Both the position numbers and the translations under genes were made by a program. Source: an uncultured Alistipes sp. (GTDB lineage: Bacteria; Bacteroidota; Bacteroidia; Bacteroidales; Rikenellaceae). Taken from it: DNA of 10,217 bases. The stretch covers positions 1-10,217 of the forward strand of contig USBO01000057.1 of NCBI GenBank assembly GCA_900552955.1. Reading direction: 5' to 3'. The first letter of the stretch is position 1. The number at the start of each line of letters is the position of its first letter. The notes beneath the pieces were generated by a model. It was not told the origin of the DNA and did not search any database. It saw only the letters and a list, made by a program, of their open reading frames with translations. Below, in pieces: positions 1-5,539 of this stretch.

Positions 1-87
1 AGCATCAACACGGCGCTGGGTCGCATGCGGTACGCTTTGATCAATCTCCGGAAAACGATCAAGGAAAAAAACCTGATCCTGAGTTAG
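1..87 (+). CDS. C-terminal end of an ECF-like sigma-70 family RNA polymerase sigma factor (partial)
   Basis: Frame 1 is open from the window edge and ends in TAG at 85-87, giving 28 residues with the core NTALGRMRYALINLRK. An asparagine-threonine-alanine-leucine-glycine-arginine-methionine-arginine stretch followed by a basic amphipathic helix is typical of the region 4 end of Bacteroidota sigma-70/ECF factors, where the recognition helix contacts the -35 element. The body of the gene lies outside the window, so family membership rests on recalled family character and this short tail only. A 44-codon ORF follows 62 nt later on the same strand and the pair ends in one terminator, which suggests a common transcript. 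The tail could instead belong to another helix-turn-helix protein, but the sequence fits sigma region 4 best. Confidence 0.68.
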   Translation, partial: SINTALGRMRYALINLRKTIKEKNLILS

Positions 88-149
88 AGAGGGCACAATA
101 AGTCGTAGGTTGACACGTTTATGTAATGTATTTCATCACACGACAGCCT

Positions 150-284
150 ATGAAAGAACTGGACACAGAAAGCGCAAACGGTATCTCGGACGATGACGAT
201 TTGCTAATGCAGGAGGTGATAGGAGGAGATTCGGAACTGTTTTTTCTCGACGCCTACCTTCAGGACATCCTTCAGAAGAGATAG
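150..284 (+). CDS. Small acidic hypothetical protein (44 aa) downstream of the sigma factor
   Basis: An ATG at 150 opens a 44-residue frame ending in TAG at 282-284. The product is strongly acidic in its first half, with a run of four aspartates at residues 14-17 (ISDDDDLLMQEV), then a short hydrophobic/aromatic segment (ELFFLDAYLQDIL, about residues 29-41) and a basic KR end. There is no signal peptide or long membrane segment, so a cytoplasmic protein is expected. The frame ends about 20 nt before a strong terminator, as expected for the last gene of a transcription unit starting with the sigma factor. No clear Shine-Dalgarno is present, which is normal in Bacteroidota. I do not recognise a family. 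Its position suggests a partner or modulator of the sigma factor, but this is inference; a chance ORF remains possible. Confidence 0.5.
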   Translation: MKELDTESANGISDDDDLLMQEVIGGDSELFFLDAYLQDILQKR

Positions 285-305
285 AGGGTTAATTTTGATG
301 GAGGA

Positions 306-338
306 GGGAGCCGGCCGAAAGGTCGGCTCCCGTTTTTT
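306..338 (+). terminator. Intrinsic terminator after the sigma factor / small ORF unit
   Basis: An 11-bp GC-rich stem (arms 306-316 and 321-331, one G-T pair) closes on a GAAA tetraloop at 317-320 and is followed by six T residues at 333-338. On the opposite strand no T run follows the hairpin, so it works for rightward transcription only. It lies 22 nt after the stop of the small ORF. Confidence 0.92.
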
Positions 339-351
339 CGGCGCACACCGC

Positions 352-399
352 AAAAACAGGCGAGCGCCGTTCGGTGTCCTAATCTCGACGGCGCCCGCC
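352..399 (-). terminator. Second minus-strand terminator-like hairpin
   Basis: Reading leftwards, arms 388-399 and 359-370 form a 12-bp GC-rich stem with a single G-T pair around a 17-nt loop, followed by TG and five T residues (complement of 352-356). There is no T run on the other side. It is 67 nt beyond the first minus-strand terminator and would act as a back-up stop against read-through into the sigma-factor unit. The large loop makes it less certain than the first. Confidence 0.6.
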
Positions 400-465
400 C
401 CTGCAAACGTGTTTGGCAAATACGTTTCGTTGTGTCCCCGTGCGGCGGCTTCGAATCCGACGCAA

Positions 466-498
466 CAAAAACTCCGGCTGCGGAATCCGCAACCGGAG
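466..498 (-). terminator. Intrinsic terminator ending the riboswitch transcript
   Basis: On the minus strand a 12-bp stem (arms 487-498 and 472-483, one G-T pair that is a C-A mismatch on the plus strand) closes on a three-base loop and is followed by TTTTTGTT (complement of 464-471). Both the wobble pair and the T tract show that it works leftwards. It lies about 200 nt after the end of the cobalamin aptamer, with no credible ORF between. Confidence 0.85.
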
Positions 499-695
499 GT
501 ATTCTCAAAGCCGAAAGTCCCTTAGACCCGTCCGCCCCGACGAGAGTGCTTCCCGTCCCGAGCCGTCTGTTCCGAGTGGTCGTCGTGCGACTTTCGCCCG
601 TTACCCGCAGGCGCAAATCCCAAACGTTTTCGTTCAGCCGAATGAGCGGAGCCGCGCTTGCGCGAGCTATGTCATGGCGAGAAAACGCAGAAACC

Positions 696-892
696 GCAAC
701 GGCAGGTCTTCTGACTCGTTCCGTCCGCGACGCCTTCCCGACCCTTGAGTCAGTGGCAAGAGAGTGTCGTGGACATCCGCTCCGTCCGGCGGAGCAGGAA
801 CATACAGCAGCGGGAACTGTTCGGGATTCTCACCCGATTCCCATTTGATCCCCTCGGTCGGCGCCGTGCGGCGTGCTTCGGGGAACCGTTGC
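696..892 (-). promoter_or_regulatory. Cobalamin (B12) riboswitch aptamer
   Basis: Read on the minus strand, the region has the expected conserved blocks in order: a 5' arm GCAACGG (886-892); the GGGAA...GGTGAGAATCCC...CAGTTCCCGC core block (801-842); the B12 box GCCACTG (751-757); GGGAAGGCG (731-739); and the 3' block AGTCAGAAGACCTGCC (701-716). The terminal P1 helix closes with CCGTTGC at 696-702 pairing with GCAACGG at 886-892. The length of about 197 nt is usual for this class. Immediately beyond P1 lie about 27 nt and then a bulged hairpin at 650-668 that could be part of the expression platform. In Bacteroidota these switches normally precede B12 transport genes (btuB-type receptors), B12 biosynthesis or B12-independent isozymes; none follows here. 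Confidence 0.93.
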
Positions 893-896
893 AGAG

Positions 897-904
897 CAAA
901 GGTA
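897..904 (-). promoter_or_regulatory. Probable promoter of the riboswitch transcript (-7 box TACCTTTG)
   Basis: The minus strand reads TACCTTTG, a perfect match to the Bacteroidota sigma -7 consensus TAnnTTTG, ending 4 nt before the first base of the aptamer P1 arm, so transcription would begin right at the aptamer. No good TTTG is seen 19-20 nt upstream (a TTG lies at 933-935, 28 nt away), so the promoter may be weak or need help. The A-rich run just upstream (minus strand) is typical of such promoters. Confidence 0.6.
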
Positions 905-1035
905 GCGTTTTTTTCGACATGTGCGACCGATGCAACGTCATTTTTTTCGCCGGTACCGCACATCGCGCGCACACCGCACGCCGAGAGGCCGTTCAAAAGA
1001 GCGGCGGCCCGCAGCGATTGCGAGCCGTCTCCGTG

Positions 1036-1779
1036 TCATTCGAACGCCAGCCAGCGCCAGCCGTCGGCCGTGAAGCAGCGCACCCTGTCCGCCGCGGTGT
1101 CGTAATAGAGCGTCCCCACGGGCACGTCGGTCGATCCCAACTGCTCGTTGAGATACATCGTGTTCGTCGGCGGCGTACTGCGCGTGTCCAGCGTGAAGGG
1201 CACGAACGCTTTGGCCCAGCGGCGGCCGAAATCGACGCCTTCGAGCCGGTCGTCGGAGCCGAGTTTCACCCATCCGAAATGGCGTTGCGTGCGGTAGAGC
1301 CCTTTGGGCGAATAGACCTGTATGCAGGCAATGTCGGGCGCCTGTTTGCCGATGAGCATCGTCAGCCGGCAGGTCTCGGTGGCATTCCAGCCCTCGAACA
1401 CATGCCCGCCGTCCGCGAAACGGGTTTTCGGCTTGGCCGAACGGCTGTTCCAACGGCCCCGTCCGCCCCGCACCGAGAGCATGACCGTCGATTCCAGCAC
1501 GCCGTCGACCGTGTTGAACACGGGCTGCTCCGCGGGGTTGAAACCGTAGTTGTAACGCACGTCCTGCCACTTCTCCCATGACGCATCGACGGGTTTATGC
1601 ACCGGCACGGTCTGTTTTTCGAGCGTTTCGAGCGCCGTCGTCAGACTGTCGACGCGATGGGCCAGCCATACGACGACGTTCCGCAACGAATCGGCCCGTT
1701 CGGCGTCCGACTTGCGCCGGCGCGCCGCAGCGTCTGTGACTGCCAGCAGGCACAGACTGAGGAAAAGGAGTTTTTTCAT
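1036..1779 (-). CDS. Secreted protein of unknown function, with coiled-coil-like segment
   Basis: A 247-residue protein. The start at 1779 was chosen because it begins directly with a signal peptide (MKKLLFLSLCLLAVTDAAA, cleavage likely near residue 18-20); the frame is open further upstream but that would overlap the preceding sulfatase gene and spoil the signal. Residues about 22-56 are heptad-like (ERADSLRN...AHRVDSLTTALETLEKQ) and may form a short coiled coil. The rest is a soluble domain rich in W, Y, G and R, without a recognised catalytic motif. The last 30 residues (VGTLYYDTAADRVRCF..GW) resemble the short YYD...W end motif seen in surface or tail-type beta proteins, which is only a resemblance. 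It lies 26 nt after the sulfatase stop on the same strand and is probably co-transcribed with it, so an extracytoplasmic role linked to the sulfatase is possible. I do not recognise the family. Confidence 0.75.
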   Translation of the reverse strand: MKKLLFLSLCLLAVTDAAARRRKSDAERADSLRNVVVWLAHRVDSLTTALETLEKQTVPVHKPVDASWEKWQDVRYNYGFNPAEQPVFNTVDGVLESTVMLSVRGGRGRWNSRSAKPKTRFADGGHVFEGWNATETCRLTMLIGKQAPDIACIQVYSPKGLYRTQRHFGWVKLGSDDRLEGVDFGRRWAKAFVPFTLDTRSTPPTNTMYLNEQLGSTDVPVGTLYYDTAADRVRCFTADGWRWLAFE

Positions 1780-1805
1780 CTTTCGATACGATAAAGTTGG
1801 TTCGG

Positions 1806-3467
1806 TCAGCGGGTCAGCTCGTCGGGCATCGGAACCGGTTTGCCCGTGCGGCGCACCGTGGGCATCGGAGCCCTCCACCCGCGCAGCCTGCTGCTCAGCT
1901 CGGCGGCCAGTTCGCGCACCTTCTCGGGATGCCGGGCCGCAAGGTCATGCTGCTCGCCGATGTCGGTCGCCAGGTCGTAAAGCTCCAACGCTCCGGTCTG
2001 CATTCGGTAGACGAGTTTCCAGTCGCCCTTGCGCACGGCGCTCAGGAAATCGATATCGGGCAGATCGTAGGGCTTCCACTTGTGGGGATAGTGCAGCACC
2101 AGCGGCCGCTCGGGATCGACGCCCGACACCTCGGCGGGAACGACCAGCCGGTTGGCCTCGGCCTGCGACGCGATCTCGCCGCGGGCGGCGGCCCGGGCCG
2201 CCAGCTTCGACCCATCGGTGACGAGCTTCACCAGACTCTGGCCGTCGACTGCCTGCACGACCTGCGGATTGCGCACGCCGGCCATCTCGAGGATAGTCGG
2301 GAAAAGGTCTTCGGCGATGACGGGCGTGTTCACGCGCGTGCCCGCTGCAATATGCCCGGGCCAGCGGAAGGCGAGCGGCACGCGGACGCCGCCCTCATAG
2401 CACGATCCCTTGCCCTCGCGCAAAGGTTTGTTCTGGGTGTGGAGCACACCGCCCTTCTGCTTGTTCTCGCTGTTGCCGCCGTTGTCGGTCATGAACAGGA
2501 CGACCGTGTTTTTCTCAATCCCCCTCTCTTTCAGATAGTCGAGCAGATCGCCCAGGCTCTTGTCGACCCCTTCGATCATCGAGGCGTAGCGCGCCTGACC
2601 CTTGTCCATCCCCGCGTCGAGGTATTTCTGGATGAAGCGGTCGTCGGACTGAATGGGCGTGTGCGTGGCGTAGTGCGCCATGTAGAGGAAGAAGGGCTCG
2701 CCGTGGCGGATCGGGTAATCGAGCGTCTTGAGCGCCTCGCGCGTGAGCGCTTCGGTCAGGTGCACGCCCGTGCCGTAGTACTCGGTCATGTTCTGCACGG
2801 CCAGCATGTTCCACTTCTCGGGCGTATTGCCATAGTTCTCCTCGCTGCGATAGCTGCGCGGCATGCCGGCCACGTTGCCCGAGACGTTGACGACGAATCC
2901 CATGTTGTAGGGACTCGCGCCGGGCGTCCCGACCGATGCCCAATGTCCCTTGCCCACGTGGATGGTGAAGTACCCCGCATCCTTGAGCAGTTGCGGCAGC
3001 GGTGTGGCGTACTGCGTGTGCGCGATGCCCGGGACAGGGCTCATGCCGTTGATGTTCCACTCGGGACGTACGAGCCGGTCGCCCGCAGCCTCCTCGGAGC
3101 TGCCGGTCTCCATGGCCACGGCGCCGCCCGTGGCGTCGCTGGGCGTGTCGCGCGTCACGGCCGTCCAGTTGGTGATGCCCGTGTGCGCGGCGTTCATGCC
3201 CGAGAGCAGGCTCGTCCGCGTCGGCGTCGAGACCGGACATGCATAGGCGCTGGTCAGGATCACCCCCTCGCGCGCCAGCCGCTCCATATTGGGCGTATGA
3301 AAACGCAGGTTGTTCGGGTAGACCTCCTCGCCATAGGCGACCGTGCTGTCGACCCACCCCATGTCATCCACGAGAAAAAAGACGATGTTGGGCTTATCGC
3401 CTTTCGCCAGGACAGCGGCCGGAGCCAGCAGCGAAAGGCCCATCAATGATTTTCGGACAGGTTTCAT
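1806..3467 (-). CDS. Secreted family S1 sulfatase, serine type
   Basis: This 553-residue enzyme has a signal peptide (about residues 1-21, no lipobox) and should act in the periplasm or outside, hydrolysing sulfate esters on glycans. The sulfatase fold is plain: metal ligands in VDDMGW (D34, D35), the formylglycine motif STPTRTSLLSG with S80 as the residue to be oxidised, basic residues in HVGKGHW (K173) and MAHYATHTP (H265/H269), the second metal site MTDNGG (D328, N329), and PLREGKGSCYEGG (347-360). The sulfatase C-terminal subdomain ends with GDWKLVY and LYDLATDIGEQHDL. A serine at position 80 means it needs the radical-SAM maturase anSME, as in anaerobes; no maturase gene is in the window. 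Length is normal for the family. The substrate cannot be read from the sequence: glycosaminoglycan, mucin or other sulfated glycan are all possible. It lies downstream of the rhamnose operon but has its own promoter, and is followed after 26 nt by the secreted unknown protein. Confidence 0.93.
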   Translation of the reverse strand: MKPVRKSLMGLSLLAPAAVLAKGDKPNIVFFLVDDMGWVDSTVAYGEEVYPNNLRFHTPNMERLAREGVILTSAYACPVSTPTRTSLLSGMNAAHTGITNWTAVTRDTPSDATGGAVAMETGSSEEAAGDRLVRPEWNINGMSPVPGIAHTQYATPLPQLLKDAGYFTIHVGKGHWASVGTPGASPYNMGFVVNVSGNVAGMPRSYRSEENYGNTPEKWNMLAVQNMTEYYGTGVHLTEALTREALKTLDYPIRHGEPFFLYMAHYATHTPIQSDDRFIQKYLDAGMDKGQARYASMIEGVDKSLGDLLDYLKERGIEKNTVVLFMTDNGGNSENKQKGGVLHTQNKPLREGKGSCYEGGVRVPLAFRWPGHIAAGTRVNTPVIAEDLFPTILEMAGVRNPQVVQAVDGQSLVKLVTDGSKLAARAAARGEIASQAEANRLVVPAEVSGVDPERPLVLHYPHKWKPYDLPDIDFLSAVRKGDWKLVYRMQTGALELYDLATDIGEQHDLAARHPEKVRELAAELSSRLRGWRAPMPTVRRTGKPVPMPDELTR

Positions 3468-3510
3468 AGTTTACGATTCAGATTCTTGGGATCAGTGATT
3501 ACTCCGAGGA

Positions 3511-3542
3511 CAAAAATAATAAAAAAAGAAGCGAATAGCAAA
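3511..3542 (-). promoter_or_regulatory. Promoter of the sulfatase unit
   Basis: The minus strand carries TATTTTTG (3511-3518), matching the Bacteroidota -7 consensus TAnnTTTG, and TTTG (3539-3542) exactly 20 nt upstream, in a markedly AT-rich stretch that stands out from the surrounding GC-rich DNA. Transcription would begin near 3505, leaving about 38 nt of leader before the sulfatase ATG. The sulfatase and the following gene are therefore probably expressed independently of the rha operon. Confidence 0.75.
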
Positions 3543-3609
3543 TACAACCGATAGAAACAGCATAGAAACAAAACCTCAGGAGCCCCCTACCCGCCGAATG
3601 CAAACTCCC

Positions 3610-3654
3610 GCGGCGTCCGTCAGCACCCCGCAACAGGGGTTCGCCGGACGCCGC
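3610..3654 (-). terminator. Hairpin after rhaD, probable end of the rha operon
   Basis: A perfect 10-bp GC-rich outer stem (arms 3645-3654 and 3610-3619) encloses a second 5-bp stem, ACCCC/GGGGT (3636-3640 and 3625-3629, read on the minus strand). It begins 24 nt after the rhaD stop. The sequence after it on the minus strand (GGGAGTTTGC) has only three T residues together, so this is not a textbook intrinsic terminator; it could also be an mRNA 3'-end stabilising structure that lets some transcription pass into the sulfatase unit. The other 210-nt spacer content is the sulfatase promoter. Confidence 0.5.
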
Positions 3655-3677
3655 CGTTTCCGATACGAGGGCCGGTG

Positions 3678-4475
3678 TCAGAGCCCGAAGACCTCCTTGA
3701 GCTCCTGCATCTGGGCGTCGCTCATCCCCGCGGGAACGAATCCCATCGAGCGGGCCGATTCGTAGATCTTGGCCGACTTCGAGAGTACGTCGATCTGATC
3801 GAACGCCTCGATGAGGTCGGTGCCCACGGCCAGCGCGCCGTGCATCGTCCACATCACCACGTCGTAGTCGTCCAGCAGCGCGATCGTGCGGTCGGCCAGT
3901 TCCTGCGACCCGGGCAGCGTGTAGGGGACGATGCCCACCCCCTTCGGGCAGAAGGCGCGCGTCTCGGGGATCATGCTCCACAGCAGCCGCGTGAGCACGT
4001 CGCGCCCCAGAAATTCGGGGTTGTGCGTCATCGCCACCAGTTCGATCGGATGCGTGTGCACCACCGCCCGCTCGGGACGCCCCGCAGCCGCCAGATAGTC
4101 GTGCACCGAGAGGTGAGCCGGCAGTTCGGAGGTCGGGCGCACCGGTTCGTCGGCGACGACCTCGTACGCCGCGCCGTCGGCCGTCACGCGGATGAGCGCG
4201 AGGTTCGACAGCGGCTGCGACGCCACGTAACGCATGCGGCGTCCCGTGCCCGTCACCAGAAAACAGCCGCCCGCGATGTGCGGCACCGCCTTGGGCAGGC
4301 GGAAAGGCCCGTCCAGCGCAGGCAGTTCGCCGGCAGTCTCGGCGCAGAGCTCGGTGACGTTGACCGAGATGTTGCCGCCGTTGCGTTCGGCCCAGCCGCG
4401 CTCCCAGAGGTAGCCGGCCACCTCGGCCACCTCGGCGATCCGGCGGTCGAGCGATTCGTTGACAATCAGTTTCAT
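3678..4475 (-). CDS. rhaD: L-rhamnulose-1-phosphate aldolase (RhaD)
   Basis: A cytoplasmic class II aldolase that splits L-rhamnulose-1-phosphate into dihydroxyacetone phosphate and L-lactaldehyde, the last step of the core rhamnose pathway. At 265 residues it is close to the E. coli enzyme (about 274). Visible features: phosphate-binding NGGNIS (32-37), LVTGTGRRMR (73-82), the catalytic glutamate E117 in RPTSELPAHLSVH, zinc ligands H140 and H142 in VVHTHP, and the third zinc histidine H212 in WTMHGAL. These match the E. coli catalytic glutamate and three zinc histidines in position and context. L-fuculose-phosphate aldolase is the nearest alternative, but the longer N-terminal part and the rhaB-rhaA-rhaT neighbours favour RhaD. 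Its ATG is 7 nt after the rhaT stop, so it is the last gene of the rha operon; a structured hairpin follows. Confidence 0.95.
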   Translation of the reverse strand: MKLIVNESLDRRIAEVAEVAGYLWERGWAERNGGNISVNVTELCAETAGELPALDGPFRLPKAVPHIAGGCFLVTGTGRRMRYVASQPLSNLALIRVTADGAAYEVVADEPVRPTSELPAHLSVHDYLAAAGRPERAVVHTHPIELVAMTHNPEFLGRDVLTRLLWSMIPETRAFCPKGVGIVPYTLPGSQELADRTIALLDDYDVVMWTMHGALAVGTDLIEAFDQIDVLSKSAKIYESARSMGFVPAGMSDAQMQELKEVFGL

Positions 4476-4482
4476 CGTTTAT

Positions 4483-5511
4483 CTATTTTACCAGTTGCGG
4501 GTACACCGTCGAGAAGATCAGGATCAGCAGCCCCGTCACGAGCACCGCTGCCGTGCGGCGGTCGACGCCGCGCCACTCGTGCAGCAGAATGCCCCACAGG
4601 TTGCTGAACAGCACGTTGAGCGACATGAGGATGCTCCACGAGAAGGCCAGCATCAGCGGCGAGGCCCCGAAGAAGCTCCGGCCCATGCCCAGCCCGAAGA
4701 ACTGCGAGTACCACAGCGCGCCGGCCAGCGCGCAGAGGAGCACGTTGCTGACCCACACGCCCGCCGGCACCGCAAAGTAGTCGCGGCCCGTGCGGTTCTT
4801 CGCATTGCAGAAGAGACAATAGACGGCATTGGTCGCAAAGCCGCCCAGCGTGACGAGCAGGATCACCGGGTTGAGCGCAAAGAGCTCCCCGACGCCGGCC
4901 GCGACGGCCGCCGCCTGAATGGCCGCACCGCTTTCGAGCCCCAGACTGAAGCAGGCGCTCATCGCACCGGCCAGCAGCGCCACCAGCAGCCCCTTGGTCA
5001 GGGCGAAATCCTTCACCGCCGCGCGGCGCTCCTCGTCGCTGAGCAGACGCGAGCGCAACGAACCGGCATAACCGATCACGGCGATGCCCGCCAGCGTGAT
5101 GCAGACGCCCAGGAGCAGAGCCAGCCCCTCGCCGCGGAAGAGCTCCTGCCCCGCCAGCAGCGCCGGAAAGAGCGTGCCGAACGCCGCGCAAGTGCCCAGC
5201 GCAATCGATTGTCCGAGCGCCACGCCCAGATAACGCATCGACAGTCCGAACGTCAGCCCGCCGACACCCCACAGCACGCCGTAGCAGACCGACCGCCATG
5301 CGCCGCCGGCCGACCACAGCGCCCCGAGCGTCGCCCCTTCGGGCAGCGCGAGGCTCGCGCCCAGCCACGGGAAGACGATCCACGCGAAGAGGCCCTGCAC
5401 CAGCCAGAAGCTCTCCCACGACCAGTCGCGCACCCGACGGATCGGCACGTAGGAGCTCGACTGTCCGAAGCTCCCCACGGCGATAATCAACAAACCGATC
5501 AGAATTTCCAT
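4483..5511 (-). CDS. rhaT: L-rhamnose/H+ symporter (RhaT)
   Basis: A 342-residue inner-membrane protein (E. coli RhaT is 344) with about ten hydrophobic helices, of the RhaT family in the drug/metabolite transporter superfamily, importing L-rhamnose with protons. Recognisable family segments include SSSYVPIRRVRDWSWESFW (18-36), the loop MRYLGVALGQSIALG after TM3, and WYSQFFGLGMG near residue 270. The start MEILIGLLIIAVGS enters the first membrane helix directly, as expected. Cytoplasmic loop residues about 150-170 (RSRLLSDEERRAAVKDF) are charged, matching the central loop of the family. It sits 28 nt after rhaA and 7 nt before rhaD within the operon. Bacteroides thetaiotaomicron has a permease at the equivalent place in its rha cluster. 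Confidence 0.95.
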   Translation of the reverse strand: MEILIGLLIIAVGSFGQSSSYVPIRRVRDWSWESFWLVQGLFAWIVFPWLGASLALPEGATLGALWSAGGAWRSVCYGVLWGVGGLTFGLSMRYLGVALGQSIALGTCAAFGTLFPALLAGQELFRGEGLALLLGVCITLAGIAVIGYAGSLRSRLLSDEERRAAVKDFALTKGLLVALLAGAMSACFSLGLESGAAIQAAAVAAGVGELFALNPVILLVTLGGFATNAVYCLFCNAKNRTGRDYFAVPAGVWVSNVLLCALAGALWYSQFFGLGMGRSFFGASPLMLAFSWSILMSLNVLFSNLWGILLHEWRGVDRRTAAVLVTGLLILIFSTVYPQLVK

Positions 5512-5539
5512 AGCTACATCCTCTGCATGCCTGCGAAGG

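Larger units (their letters stand above)
339..695. other. Gene-less stretch between the sigma-factor unit and the B12 riboswitch
   Basis: No reading frame on either strand looks like a protein: the open frames are low-complexity, arginine/serine/proline-rich shadows with no recognisable family. What it does hold is two minus-strand terminator-like hairpins (352-399 and 466-498), a bulged hairpin at 650-668, and a short inverted repeat at 404-415 (CAAAC-GT-GTTTG). On the minus strand the only ATG between the aptamer and the first terminator, at 673-675, is followed after one codon by a stop (ATGACATAG). The stretch therefore appears to be the 3' part of a non-coding riboswitch transcript, or the remains of a lost gene. 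Confidence 0.7.
466..892 (-). ncRNA. Candidate cobalamin-responsive non-coding transcript (orphan riboswitch RNA)
   Basis: A self-contained transcription unit can be drawn on the minus strand: -7 box at 897-904, predicted start near 892, complete cobalamin aptamer 696-892, about 200 nt of tail, and an intrinsic terminator at 466-498, for about 430 nt in total. The tail has no ORF with a plausible start; the only ATG is the two-codon ATGACATAG, and TTG-initiated frames give arginine-rich, family-less peptides. What is seen directly is the aptamer, the box and the terminator. That the product is a functional regulatory RNA is inference. Precedent in the literature is the AdoCbl-riboswitch-controlled small RNAs of the ethanolamine loci of Enterococcus (EutX) and Listeria (Rli55), although those sequester ANTAR proteins and no such motif was identified here. 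The alternative is a leader whose gene has been deleted. Confidence 0.5.

Noticed and set aside
103..140. TTGACA-like -35 element before the small ORF
   Set aside because: Bacteroidota promoters use TTTG/TAnnTTTG; no such box follows, and the match to an E. coli-type -35 is probably chance.
272..616. Minus-strand frame of 114 codons after the riboswitch, as the possible riboswitch-controlled gene
   Set aside because: It starts at TTG, runs through both minus-strand terminators and the opposing terminator, and gives an arginine/threonine-rich sequence without any B12-related or secreted-protein features.
432..848. Plus-strand frame of 138 codons covering the B12 riboswitch
   Set aside because: It runs antisense through the conserved aptamer; the constraint there is explained by RNA structure and the protein looks random.
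987..1008. Hairpin downstream of the secreted unknown protein as a terminator
   Set aside because: Only a 5-bp stem with a 12-nt loop and no T tract on the minus strand; too weak to call.
1780..1878. N-terminal extension of the secreted unknown protein by 33 codons
   Set aside because: It would overlap the end of the sulfatase gene and bury the signal peptide inside the protein.
1797..3449. A 550-codon open frame on the plus strand opposite the sulfatase
   Set aside because: It is exactly antisense to a sulfatase with all motifs intact; its product is rich in H, R, G and V with no family, a common effect of codon bias in GC-rich DNA.
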